Origin: Micromonospora sp. NBC_01699 | GTDB taxonomy: Bacteria; Actinomycetota; Actinomycetes; Mycobacteriales; Micromonosporaceae | Length of the DNA stretch: 64,000 nucleotides | Assembly: GCF_036250065.1 (NCBI RefSeq) | Contig: NZ_CP109199.1 | Location: 5,208,001-5,272,000, forward strand | Direction of reading: 5' to 3' | Shown here: piece by piece, positions 44,400-52,792 of the stretch | Position numbering within the stretch: the stretch's first letter is position 1 | Layout: every line of letters begins with the position of its first letter | Position numbers and translations under genes: made by a program | Notes under the pieces: generated by a model | Told to the model about the DNA's origin: nothing | The model's input: only the letters and a program-made list of their open reading frames with translations | The model's database searches: none

Positions 44400-45116
44400 T
44401 CAGCTCCGGCGTACGTCGACGGCGACGACCCGGGTGCCGTCGGGACGGGTGAGTTCCAGTGCCCGGATCGGTGGCGCCTGGTCGCTGCCGGCTGCCACCT
44501 GGATGCCCAGGCCGTGGCTGAGGTGCCCCTCGAAGTCACCGGCGAGGGCGTAGCCGCGCAGGGTGGGGTAGCCCAGCCGGGGCTCGGGTGAGCCGGTCAG
44601 CGAGCTGCGTCCGCGCTCGTCGTGGGCCTGCGCCGGGTCGAACCGGATCAGCAGGAAGGCGTTGCCGGGCAGCGGCACCGGGTCGCCGGTTCCGTCGGCC
44701 AGCACCCGGGGCACGTAGGCCAGGGTGTAGGAGGGCGGGCCGCCCCGGAACGCGAAGGTGATCCGGGTGTAGTTCTCCGCCGGGTGGTCACCCACCCGTA
44801 CCTCGACCAGCAGCGGCAGCGGCGGTGCCGGTGGCGGCGCGACCGGCAGCCGGACCTGGTGACTGATCCGCACCTCCCGGCTCGGCACCGCCCAGCCGTA
44901 GGTCACCCGCTCGTCGGCGACGGGCGGGTCGGAGGTGGGTCCACGGGTCGGGGCGGCCGGCGTGGTCGCGGGGCCGGTGGCCGGGGTGGACGGTCCGACC
45001 GGCGGCGTGGCGGCCGTCGGCTGCGGGGTGGCCGGGTCGCCCCGGTCGGCCGACGTGCAGCCGGTGGCGAGCATGACGACCACAAATGCGAGAAATGGTA
45101 CGCGCTGACGTGTCAT
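44400..45116 (-). CDS. AMIN-like domain lipoprotein
   Basis: The 238-residue product starts with a lipoprotein signal (MTRQRVPFLAFVVVMLATGC; lipobox LATGC), then a Pro/Thr-rich linker (about 24-75) and an AMIN-like domain (about 90-238) with YTRITFAFRGGPPSYTLAYV, the NAFLLIRFDPAQAHD segment and the closing TRVVAVDVR strand. The family is anchored outside the membrane and is thought to bind cell-wall material. It diverges from the snapalysin gene. The frame is open beyond 45116, but the lipobox dictates the start. Confidence 0.88.
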   Translation of the reverse strand: MTRQRVPFLAFVVVMLATGCTSADRGDPATPQPTAATPPVGPSTPATGPATTPAAPTRGPTSDPPVADERVTYGWAVPSREVRISHQVRLPVAPPPAPPLPLLVEVRVGDHPAENYTRITFAFRGGPPSYTLAYVPRVLADGTGDPVPLPGNAFLLIRFDPAQAHDERGRSSLTGSPEPRLGYPTLRGYALAGDFEGHLSHGLGIQVAAGSDQAPPIRALELTRPDGTRVVAVDVRRS

Positions 45117-45340
45117 GCACCTTTGACGCGTACCGCCGGTCCGGGGTTTACCGGGGCGGCGCCCCGGAAGTTGCGCCATCCGTCGAGGGTCCGGGTCCGG
45201 GCCGGGCGCCCGCCGGGATCATCGCAGCTCAACGAGGACGCGTACGCATACCAGATCATCGGACACAACGGGATATTGAAATCGACAGATCTGGATGTCT
45301 AAGATCCTGGCACCCCTCGGCAAGCATTGGAGAGTGAGCT

Positions 45341-45913
45341 ATGACCTCACGAAGAGTCAGCCGGCTCCTGGTCGCACTCGTGACGACGGCGGGCGCCATG
45401 CTCGGCGCCACGATCGCCAGCGCACCGGCCTCGGCCGACGTGTCGATCAACGCCACGGTCTGCTACAACACCAGCCAGGCCGGCAGCTACGCCGGCATCG
45501 CCAACCAGGCCGCCACGATCTGGAACAACGCGACCGTCAACCTCACCCTCTCCGCCGGCTGCGGGTCGAACCTGCGGATCTACCAGATCACCGGCGGCGG
45601 CTCCTACGCCGTCCGCACCAGCCTGGGCAACGGCCGGGTCTACATCGACACCCAGCAGGCCGCGCAGTACAGCCCACTGCGGATCATGACGCACGAGATC
45701 GGCCACATCCTGGGCCTGCCGGACAACTACAACGGCAACTGCGCCCTGCTGATGTCGGGCGGCAGCGCCGGTACGAGCTGCACCAACGCGTACCCGAGCA
45801 CCGCCGAGGCGAACCGGGTGAGCAGCCTCTTCGCCGGCACCCGGATCGGCGCCGACGTCGGCAGCCAGGTGTTCCAGGACAGCTGGCCGGCAGCGGCCGT
45901 CAAGGTCGGCTGA
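45341..45913 (+). CDS. Snapalysin-family (M7) secreted zinc metalloprotease
   Basis: The 190-residue product has a signal peptide (about 1-33, ending PASA) and the metzincin-type zinc motif HEIGHILGLPD (about 117-127), which is specific to snapalysins. The mature part is about 155 residues, with four Cys likely in disulphides (VCYN, GCGSN, NCALL, SCTNAYP). It hydrolyses milk and other proteins outside the cell. GGAGAG lies before the ATG. A shared hairpin follows the stop. Confidence 0.95.
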   Translation: MTSRRVSRLLVALVTTAGAMLGATIASAPASADVSINATVCYNTSQAGSYAGIANQAATIWNNATVNLTLSAGCGSNLRIYQITGGGSYAVRTSLGNGRVYIDTQQAAQYSPLRIMTHEIGHILGLPDNYNGNCALLMSGGSAGTSCTNAYPSTAEANRVSSLFAGTRIGADVGSQVFQDSWPAAAVKVG

Positions 45914-45963
45914 CCTTCCCGACCCACCTGGTTCCCCGCTCCTCCTCCCCGAGGCGGGAACCA

Positions 45964-46000
45964 CGACCGGGGGCCGGCGAATCCCGCCGACCCCCGGTCG
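45964..46000. terminator. Bidirectional terminator
   Basis: CGACCGGGGG (45964-45973) and CCCCCGGTCG (45991-46000) form a 10-bp stem with an inner CGGCG/CGCCG pairing, between the convergent snapalysin and septum-formation-like genes. Confidence 0.75.
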
Positions 46001-46052
46001 CCCGTTCGTCACCGGCCGCACGACTCTATGACGGGCCCGACCGACGGCCGGC

Positions 46053-46556
46053 TCAGTGCACCAGCGGCACCATGTTCCGGGTGATCTTCCCGTCCGGGTT
46101 GTAGACCACGCACATGATGCTCCGGTCGCCGTCCGCCCAGGTCTCCGCGGTGGGCAGGACCGGATAGAAGTCCATACCCGACTCCGACTGACCACCCCAT
46201 CGGCGGACGAAGTCCCGACCACACTCCTGCCAGCCGTACGCGGCCACCGCCGGCCGGTGCCACTCCCCGTCGGCGGCCTGCACGAATCCGTACGACTCGT
46301 TGTCGGCCCGCTCCTCGCACGGCTTGTAGAGCACCACCACGTCGTTCGCCCGGTCCAGGTACGCCGGGTCGGAGAAGCACTCACCGCCCTCGATGTCGAG
46401 GATGCCGGTGGTCTCCGCGGTGATGAAGTCGTCCCCCTTGACCGCGATCGGCTGCGGCGGCTCTGCCCTCGGAAACACCCCGATCAGCGCGACGGCGGCC
46501 ACCGCGGCCCAGCGACGACGGCTCCTCAGCAGGGGATTCGGCAGGGCGAGAGTCAT
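46053..46556 (-). CDS. Septum-formation-like domain protein
   Basis: The 167-residue product has an N-terminal hydrophobic anchor (about 15-31, RRRWAAVAAVALIGVF) and an outer domain with the Cys pattern of the septum-formation family: GECFSDPAYL, KPCEERADNESYGF, GWQECGRDFVRRW and the end WADGDRSIMCVVYNPDG. The His of the canonical CxxPH motif is replaced (PCEERADN). The domain's name comes from a cell-division association; its function is not established. The ATG at 46556 is chosen because it precedes the anchor. It converges with the snapalysin gene. Confidence 0.78.
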   Translation of the reverse strand: MTLALPNPLLRSRRRWAAVAAVALIGVFPRAEPPQPIAVKGDDFITAETTGILDIEGGECFSDPAYLDRANDVVVLYKPCEERADNESYGFVQAADGEWHRPAVAAYGWQECGRDFVRRWGGQSESGMDFYPVLPTAETWADGDRSIMCVVYNPDGKITRNMVPLVH

Positions 46557-46695
46557 CGATGCGGCCTGTTCTGGACGGCGGTACGGGCTACCGGTCGGGC
46601 CCCGCCGCATGGTAGGCGGGCGTCGGTGAACCAGCGGCCGACCACACCTGTCCGGCCGGCGACCGGAAGGTGACGCCCGTACCGGGCTTCGTCGT

Positions 46696-46728
46696 GGTGA
46701 TCTTTAGTTCACCTGGTAGCAAGCCCGG
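46696..46728 (+). promoter_or_regulatory. Candidate PHO box
   Basis: GTTCACCTGGT (46707-46717) matches 10 of 11 positions of the streptomycete PhoP direct-repeat unit. The 11-mers before (46696-46706) and after (46718-46728) match about 7 and 6 positions. It lies about 100 bases upstream of a secreted phosphatase gene. Confidence 0.45.
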
Positions 46729-46823
46729 CGTCGGGTTGTGGTCGGCCTACTCCGACTCAATGCGGAGGTCCGCGGCGCTCCCGCTGGCGGACAATCCACT
46801 TCTCTTGAGGGGTGACCCCTACC

Positions 46824-48485
46824 TTGAACGACAACAAGCGACCGTGGATCACGGGCTCGCGGCGGGCGAAGCTCGCCGCCGTGGGCGCCGCCGCGCTCAT
46901 CGTCGGCGGCTTCGCGTTCGGCCCGTCGGCGTTCGGTGACGCCGCGCCGACCAAGTTCCCGGCGGCCGAGATTCACAAGCCCTCCCCGATGCCCGACCGC
47001 GTGATCCTCACGCCGACCACCACCCCGGCCACCTCGCAGAAGGTGACCTGGCGGGCCGAGGCTTCCTCCGAATGGGCCCAGGCCCAGATCCTTGAGGCGC
47101 CCAAGGCGCTCGGCGACGTGGCGCCGGCCGCGGGCGCGGTGACCACCGTCAACGCGAGTGCCAACTCGTCGGTGAACACCTCGCTCGGGTACGCCTCCAG
47201 CTACCACACCGTCGAGTTCTCCGGTCTGAAGCCGAACACCCGGTACACCTACCGGGTCGGCGACGGCACCAACTGGAACGAGTGGTCCGACTTCACCACC
47301 GCGGCCGAGGGCTTCTCCCCGTTCTCGTTCATCTACTACGGTGACGCGCAGAACTACATCGACTCGGCGGTTCCCCGGGTCTTCCGGCAGGCGTTCGCCG
47401 ACCGGCCCGAGGCCAAGATGATCGTCAACGCCGGCGACCTCATCGACAGCGCCAACAGCGACGAGCAGTGGGGCCAGTGGTTCAAGGCCGACGGCTTCAT
47501 CAACCAGCAGGTCAACAACATCTCGATCCCGGGTAACCACGAGTACAGCGGTGGCCTGTCCGGGTTCTGGCGGCCGCAGTTCCCGTACCCGGACAACGGT
47601 CCGGGCAACGCGGAGCTGAAGCAGACCACCTACTACGTCGACTACCAGGGCGTGCGCTTCATCGGCCTGGACTCCAACGTGCAGAGCGTCCCCGCCCTGA
47701 TGGCCTCGCAGACCGCGTGGCTCGACGGCGTACTCAAGGACAACCCGAACAAGTGGACCGTGGTCACCTTCCACCACCCGGTCTACTCGAACACGAGCAC
47801 CCGTAACAACCCGCAGGTCCGCGACCAGTGGGGCCCGCTGCTGGAGAAGTACGGCGTGGACCTGGTGCTCCAGGGCCACGACCACTCGTACGCCCGCGGC
47901 AACGTCGCGACGACCCGCAAGTCGAGCACCGTGCACAACGGTGTCGTCTACGTGGTGTCGGTCTCCGGCGGCAAGATGTACGAGCTCAACGGCGGCGAGA
48001 ACTGGACCGGCAACGGTGCGGAGCTGTCCAGCCGGTCGGAGAACATCCAGCTCTACCAGATGATCGACGTCGAGGGCGACTCGATCCGGTTCGAGGCGCG
48101 CAGCGCCAACGGCGAGCACCAGGACGGCTTCCTCATCCGCAAGAACGACGCGGGTGTGCGTACCGTCAACGAGTTCCGCACCCCGGAGAACAGCACCGGC
48201 GAGCGGGCCCTGACCGCCCAGAAGACCGTCGCCGTGGGCGAGAAGATCGGGGTCAAGGCGTACAACTACGACCCGAACGAGACGGTGAGCGTGTACCTGC
48301 GCTCGACCACCCTCGGTGAGGGCAAGCCCGGCGTCCTGATCGCGTCGAAGAAGGCCGACGAGCTGGGCCAGTTCAACTACACCTTCACCGTGCCGGAGGG
48401 CACCAAGAAGGGCAGCACCCAGGTTGTCTACCTGGTGAGCGAGAACCAGAAGATCACCACCCCGGCGATCACCATCAGCAAGTAA
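46824..48485 (+). CDS. Secreted purple-acid-phosphatase-like metallophosphoesterase
   Basis: The product is 553 residues from TTG 46824. An in-frame GTG at 46812 adds four residues but leaves no gap to the GAGGGG ribosome-binding site, so the TTG was chosen. A signal anchor lies at about 16-38 (AKLAAVGAAALIVGGFAFG), an FN3-like purple acid phosphatase N-domain at about 55-160, and the catalytic domain at about 165-430 with YYGDAQ, NAGDLID, GNHEY, FHHPVY and GHDHSYAR metal-binding motifs. A C-terminal beta domain follows. It should release phosphate from organic esters outside the cell. Confidence 0.93.
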   Translation: MNDNKRPWITGSRRAKLAAVGAAALIVGGFAFGPSAFGDAAPTKFPAAEIHKPSPMPDRVILTPTTTPATSQKVTWRAEASSEWAQAQILEAPKALGDVAPAAGAVTTVNASANSSVNTSLGYASSYHTVEFSGLKPNTRYTYRVGDGTNWNEWSDFTTAAEGFSPFSFIYYGDAQNYIDSAVPRVFRQAFADRPEAKMIVNAGDLIDSANSDEQWGQWFKADGFINQQVNNISIPGNHEYSGGLSGFWRPQFPYPDNGPGNAELKQTTYYVDYQGVRFIGLDSNVQSVPALMASQTAWLDGVLKDNPNKWTVVTFHHPVYSNTSTRNNPQVRDQWGPLLEKYGVDLVLQGHDHSYARGNVATTRKSSTVHNGVVYVVSVSGGKMYELNGGENWTGNGAELSSRSENIQLYQMIDVEGDSIRFEARSANGEHQDGFLIRKNDAGVRTVNEFRTPENSTGERALTAQKTVAVGEKIGVKAYNYDPNETVSVYLRSTTLGEGKPGVLIASKKADELGQFNYTFTVPEGTKKGSTQVVYLVSENQKITTPAITISK

Positions 48486-48491
48486 TCCGTC

Positions 48492-48530
48492 CCGGGTGCG
48501 GATCGGCCACGTCGGCCGGTCCGCACCCGG
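48492..48530 (+). terminator. Terminator after the phosphatase gene
   Basis: CCGGGTGCGGATCGGCC (48492-48508) and GGCCGGTCCGCACCCGG (48514-48530) form a 17-bp stem with one G-T pair and a 5-base loop. It separates the phosphatase from the following NicO operon. Confidence 0.8.
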
Positions 48531-48552
48531 TCCGGCCCGGACAGGAGCTTTC

Positions 48553-49230
48553 GTGACCATCCGTACGCGCGCGCTGGCGGGTCCGCTGCTGGGCGCCCTG
48601 GTCGCGCTGGTCGCGGTCATCGGCCCGGCCACCCCGGCCGCCGCCCACCCGTTCGGCCCACCGGCCACGGCGCGGATCAGCGCCGACGGTACGCGAGTGA
48701 GCATCGCCTGGCTCGCGGCCGAAGACGACTGGGTGGCCCTCGGCCAGTCCCTCGGCGCGTTCGAGGACCCCGCGTCGGGCAAGGTGGACGGCGCTCTCAC
48801 CGGGGAAAAGAAGCTGCAACGCTCCCCCGCCGTCCGCGACTACCTGCTGAAACGGATCACCGTCAGCCAGTCCGGCCAGCCCTGCACCGGCCGGCTCGAC
48901 ACCCTCGAACGCCTGGTCAAGCAGGGTGCCCGACTCGACTTCGAGTGCCCGCAGCCGGTCACCGACCTGGACGTCACGGTCAGCGCGCTGACCGACCTGA
49001 ACACCGCGTACCGCACGGCTCTGACCGCCGACGTGCCGATGACCCCGCCGGAAGCCCTCTTCACCGCCACCGAGGGCAGCCACCGGGTCCGGTTGGGCAC
49101 GGGCGAGGGCGGCTCCGGGCGCCCGGCCGCGGTCGGCACCGTCGCCGCCGGTACCGGCATCGCCGCGGTGGCCATCCTCGCCGGAGTATGGGTCAACCGG
49201 CGGCGTCGGACGAGAAGGAAGCCGGCATGA
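48553..49230 (+). CDS. Secreted/membrane-anchored protein partnered with NicO
   Basis: The 225-residue product has a signal peptide (about 1-33, ending AAA-HPFG), an outer beta-rich domain with one Cys pair (QPCTG, FECPQ) and a C-terminal membrane helix (about 197-216) followed by RRRRTRRK. The mature N-terminus AHPFGPP and paired Cys are similar to periplasmic partners that occur beside NicO/RcnA-type exporters, but no metal site is clear. GTG 48553 has AGGAG five bases upstream, and its stop overlaps the NicO start by four bases. Confidence 0.8.
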   Translation: MTIRTRALAGPLLGALVALVAVIGPATPAAAHPFGPPATARISADGTRVSIAWLAAEDDWVALGQSLGAFEDPASGKVDGALTGEKKLQRSPAVRDYLLKRITVSQSGQPCTGRLDTLERLVKQGARLDFECPQPVTDLDVTVSALTDLNTAYRTALTADVPMTPPEALFTATEGSHRVRLGTGEGGSGRPAAVGTVAAGTGIAAVAILAGVWVNRRRRTRRKPA

Positions 49231-50225
49231 CCTGGATCAACGGGCTGGACAACCACCTGATCGCGCTCTTCGACAGCGGGGCGGTGTTCTGGCTGGCCCT
49301 GCTGGTGGCGCTCGGCGTCGGCGCGGCGCACGCGGTCGCCCCCGGACACGGCAAGAGCGTGACGGCGGCGTACCTGGTCGGCACCCGGGGCCGCTATCGG
49401 GACGCGGTACGGCTCGGCGCCATCGTCGCGCTGATGCACACCTTCTCCGTACTCGTTCTCGCCCTGGTCTGGGTGGGTCTGACCGGGGCCGCCGGTCTCG
49501 GCACCAAGTCGATCACCGCCTGGCTCCAGGCGCTCGCCGGGCTGGTGGTGATCGGCGTCGGCGTCCACCTGACCTACCGCCACCTGCGCGGCGGCGGCCA
49601 CGGCCACTCACACACGCACGGCCACTCCCACGGGCACGGGCACGCTCCCGGCCACTCGCACGGTCCCGGCCACTCGCACGGTCCCGGCCACTCGCACGCC
49701 TCGGAGTCGGCGGCCGGCGCCGGTGACGAACACGGGACCGGGGATGAGCAGGTCCAGCCGGCCGAGCACTCGCACCAGCACGGTCGGCCGGTCGTCGAGG
49801 TGGGGTCCGGCACGGCCACCGCGACGATCACCGCCGAGCCGGTGGCGGCGACCGGGTCGGAGCATCACCATCACCATGAGCCGGCCGAGCTGACCGATCC
49901 GTGGTCGCGGCGAGGACTGCTCGCGCTCGGTCTCTCGGGTGGGCTGCTCCCTTCACCGTCGGCGTTCCTGGTGCTGGTCAGCGGGCTGCTCACCGGACGG
50001 GCGCTGGACGCGGTGATCCTGGTGATCGTGTTCGGCATCGGGATGGCCGCCACCCTGACCGGCGTCGGCGTGCTGACCATCCGGGGCTACACGCTGCTGA
50101 CCAACCGGGCCCGCTCCTGGTCACCGCTGGCGAAGGTGATCGCCTGGATACCCGCCGCCGCCGGAGTCGTGGTCGCCATCGGCGGCTGCCTCTACCTGGC
50201 CGCCGCCCTCACCGTGCTCACCTGA
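49227..50225 (+). CDS. NicO/RcnA-family nickel/cobalt transporter with His-rich loop
   Basis: The 332-residue product has about six membrane helices with the family motif HAVAPGHGKSVTAAYL (about 36-51), a central loop of roughly 90 residues dominated by His-Gly-Ser repeats (HGHSHTHGHSHGHGHAPGHS at 129-148, then more HSHGPG units and HHHHH) and the second motif SGGLLPSPSAFLVL. NicO exporters remove Ni2+ or Co2+. The loop is longer and more repetitive than in E. coli RcnA. The ATGA overlap with the previous gene implies one operon. A terminator follows. Confidence 0.92.
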   Translation: MTWINGLDNHLIALFDSGAVFWLALLVALGVGAAHAVAPGHGKSVTAAYLVGTRGRYRDAVRLGAIVALMHTFSVLVLALVWVGLTGAAGLGTKSITAWLQALAGLVVIGVGVHLTYRHLRGGGHGHSHTHGHSHGHGHAPGHSHGPGHSHGPGHSHASESAAGAGDEHGTGDEQVQPAEHSHQHGRPVVEVGSGTATATITAEPVAATGSEHHHHHEPAELTDPWSRRGLLALGLSGGLLPSPSAFLVLVSGLLTGRALDAVILVIVFGIGMAATLTGVGVLTIRGYTLLTNRARSWSPLAKVIAWIPAAAGVVVAIGGCLYLAAALTVLT

Positions 50226-50235
50226 TCCCCTGCAT

Positions 50236-50283
50236 GATTTCGAAGAGTCCGGCCGGATATCGCGAGCCGAACTCTTCGGAATC
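50236..50283 (+). terminator. Terminator of the NicO operon
   Basis: GATTTCGAAGAGT (50236-50248) and ACTCTTCGGAATC (50271-50283) pair over 13 bases with one T-G pair. Confidence 0.75.
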
Positions 50284-50331
50284 ACGAAAACTGCGGTGCG
50301 GTGGGAACGAGGGGTGGGGGAGCATGTCGCG

Positions 50332-50943
50332 GTGACTGTTTCCGCTCGGCAGATTCGGGCCCGCTACTCGGCTGACACGATCACCGTCTACCAGGCGTAT
50401 CCGCCGGAGATCGCCGGGCCGGCGCTGGCTGCCGGACGGTTGGTCGGCCCGTTCAAGCGGGAGCGGATGACCTGGATCAAGCCGTCGTTCCTGTGGATGA
50501 TGTACCGCTGCGGGTGGGCGGAGAAGCCGGGACAGGAACGGGTGCTGGCCGTCGAGATCAGCCGCGCCGGCTTCGAATGGGCGCTGGCACGCGCCTGCCT
50601 GAGTCACTTCGACCCCGCCGAGCACGCCGACCGGGACGCCTGGTCCCGACAGTTGAAGGCCAGCCCGGTACGGGTGCAGTGGGATCCCGAGCGGTCGTTG
50701 CGGCTGGGCGCCCTGCCGTACCGGTCGCTACAGGTCGGGCTCTCCGGGGAGGCGGTCCACCGCTACGTGGACGAGTGGACGGTCGCGATCACGGACCTGA
50801 CCCCGGTCGTACGCGAGATCCGGTCGCTGCTGCGCGACGGTGCCGAGCGGGCGGCGGCCGAGCTGCTGCCCGACGAGCGCCCGTACCCGCTGCCGGCTCG
50901 GGTCGGCGCGGTCATCGACGCCGACGGGGCGACGACCGGGTAG
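50332..50943 (+). CDS. DUF4291 family protein
   Basis: The 203-residue product shows DUF4291 signatures: RQIRARYSADTITVYQAYPPEIA at the start, then MTWIKPSFLWMMYRCGWAEKPGQE and the QWDPERSLRLGALPYRSLQVGL segment. Function is unknown; the fold is cytoplasmic. The GTG at 50332 has GGGGGAG upstream and begins with the first conserved segment; the ATG-like start at 50296 adds an unlikely N-terminus. It converges with the Lrp/AsnC gene, 22 bases apart. Confidence 0.9.
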   Translation: MTVSARQIRARYSADTITVYQAYPPEIAGPALAAGRLVGPFKRERMTWIKPSFLWMMYRCGWAEKPGQERVLAVEISRAGFEWALARACLSHFDPAEHADRDAWSRQLKASPVRVQWDPERSLRLGALPYRSLQVGLSGEAVHRYVDEWTVAITDLTPVVREIRSLLRDGAERAAAELLPDERPYPLPARVGAVIDADGATTG

Positions 50944-50965
50944 CCGGCCTGGTGGGCGAGCCGGG

Positions 50966-51472
50966 TCAGGCCCAGGGGGTCGTCGCGCCGTCGAACTCCT
51001 CGAAGACGAGCCAGGTACGGGTGGAGAGCACGCCGGCGATGCCCTGCACCCGGTTGAGCACCACGTCCCGCAGGGCCGCGTTGTCCGGCGCCCGGACCAG
51101 CGCCAGTACGTCGTGGTCCCCGCCGAGCAGGGCCGCGTGCTCGATGTAACGCACCCGGCCCAGTTCGACCGACACCTCCCGCCAGCTGTTCTGCTCGATC
51201 TTGAGCGCCATGTACGCGGACGTACCGAGCCCGGCCCGTTCCGGCACCACCTGTGCTCGGAAGCCGGTGATCACACCGTCCTGCAACAGCCGCTCGACCC
51301 GCGCGTACGCGTTGGTCCGGGAGATGTGGATGCGTTCGGCGAGGGTACGGATCGAGGTCCGGCCGTCCCGGACGAGTTCGTCGAGGATCCGCCGGTCGAC
51401 CTCGTCGAGGGGTCGCACCGATCGTCCCGCGCCGGCACCGAACGGGCCCTGCTGCTGGTCCTCCTGGTCCAT
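50966..51472 (-). CDS. Lrp/AsnC-family regulator
   Basis: The 168-residue product has an N-terminal helix-turn-helix (about 20-70, LDEVDRRILDELVRDGRTSIRTLAERIHISRTNAYARVERL) and a C-terminal RAM ligand-binding domain (about 80-165). It diverges from the branched-chain 2-oxoacid dehydrogenase operon, with 105 bases between starts; in related actinobacteria such Lrp-like regulators control this operon in response to branched-chain amino acids, inferred here. GGAGG lies eight bases before the ATG. The gap (51473-51577) contains an AT-rich TTTGCTAAGGATCTTGAGTC stretch that could be the regulator's site. Confidence 0.93.
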   Translation of the reverse strand: MDQEDQQQGPFGAGAGRSVRPLDEVDRRILDELVRDGRTSIRTLAERIHISRTNAYARVERLLQDGVITGFRAQVVPERAGLGTSAYMALKIEQNSWREVSVELGRVRYIEHAALLGGDHDVLALVRAPDNAALRDVVLNRVQGIAGVLSTRTWLVFEEFDGATTPWA

Positions 51473-51577
51473 CCGAGTACGCCTCCGTCGCCAATCGTCC
51501 CGCGTTTGCTAAGGATCTTGAGTCAATCATCCGAGGGCGTGAGCATAGGCGCACCACACGTCCAGGAGGTCCCCGCC

Positions 51578-52792
51578 GTGACAACCACCCCGCAGGCGGT
51601 CCGCAGGACATCCCCGCGTACCCGTCGGGCGGCCACCCCGCCCGACCCGGCCCGCGCCCTGCTGCCCAGTCCCGAGCCGGTCCGGATGATCGACGACCAG
51701 GGCAACCGGCTGCCCGAACGGGCCGACTATCCCGAACCCCCCGCCGACGCGCTGCGCGAGCTGTACCGGCGCATGGTCATCGGCCGGCGGTTCGACGTCC
51801 AGGCCACCACGCTGACCAAACAGGGCCGGCTGGCGGTCTACCCCTCGGCTCGCGGCCAGGAGGCGTGCCAGGTCGGCGCGATGCTCGCGGTCCGTCCGAC
51901 CGACTGGGTCTTCCCCACCTACCGGGAGTCGATGGCCCTGGTCTCCCGGGACATCGACCCGGTCGAGGTGCTGACCCTGCTGCGCGGCGACTGGCACTGC
52001 GGGTACGACCCGGCCGCCCGGCGTACGGCCCCGCAGTGCACCCCGCTGGCCACCCAGACGGTGCACGCCGCGGGACTCGCCTACGGCGAGGCGTACCAGG
52101 GGCGGGACACGGTGGCGCTGGCGTTCATCGGGGACGGCGCGACCAGCGAGGGAGACTTCCACGAGGGGGTCAACTTCGCCGCCGTGTTCAAGGCGCCGGT
52201 CGTCTTCTTCGTGCAGAACAACCGGTACGCGATCAGTGTGCCGCTGTCCCGGCAGACCGCCGCGCCGTCACTGGCGTACAAGGGCGTCGGGTACGGCGTA
52301 CCGAGCGAGCAGGTCGACGGGAACGACCCGGTGGCGGTGCTGGCGGTACTGAACCGGGCGGTGGCGCACGCGCGGGCCGGCAACGGGCCGTTCCTGGTCG
52401 AGGCGCACACGTACCGGATGGAGCCGCACACCAACGCGGACGACGCCAGCCGTTACCGCGACGGCGCCGAGGTGGACGCCTGGCGCGACCGCGACCCGAT
52501 CGCCCGGCTGGCCGCCTACCTGCGGCAACTCGGCGTCCTGGACGACGGGACCGAGGCGGGTGTCGCCGCCGAGGCGGAGGCGTACGCGGCCGACCTGCGG
52601 GCCCGGATGAACGTGCAGCCCACCGTCGACCCGCTCAGCCTCTTCGACCACGTCTTCGCGGAACCCACCCCGCAACTGGTGGAGCAGCGCGAGCAGGTCC
52701 GCGCCGAACTGGCCGCGGACGCCGAGCAGGCCGAAGACGACGAGCAGGCCGCAGACGCGCGGGGCGCACACGACGAGCAGGGGGCACGCTGA
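51578..52792 (+). CDS. Branched-chain 2-oxoacid dehydrogenase E1 alpha subunit
   Basis: The 404-residue product has the thiamine-diphosphate motif GDGATSEGDFHEGVNFAAVF...NN (about 188-220), the YPSARGQEACQVG and RPTDWVFPTYRE segments and a helical C-terminus with a charged Glu/Asp/Ala tail of about 40 residues. E1 decarboxylates branched-chain 2-oxoacids and transfers the acyl group to E2-lipoate. GTG 51578 has AGGAGG eight bases upstream. Its stop overlaps the E1 beta start (TGATG). Confidence 0.94.
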   Translation: MTTTPQAVRRTSPRTRRAATPPDPARALLPSPEPVRMIDDQGNRLPERADYPEPPADALRELYRRMVIGRRFDVQATTLTKQGRLAVYPSARGQEACQVGAMLAVRPTDWVFPTYRESMALVSRDIDPVEVLTLLRGDWHCGYDPAARRTAPQCTPLATQTVHAAGLAYGEAYQGRDTVALAFIGDGATSEGDFHEGVNFAAVFKAPVVFFVQNNRYAISVPLSRQTAAPSLAYKGVGYGVPSEQVDGNDPVAVLAVLNRAVAHARAGNGPFLVEAHTYRMEPHTNADDASRYRDGAEVDAWRDRDPIARLAAYLRQLGVLDDGTEAGVAAEAEAYAADLRARMNVQPTVDPLSLFDHVFAEPTPQLVEQREQVRAELAADAEQAEDDEQAADARGAHDEQGAR

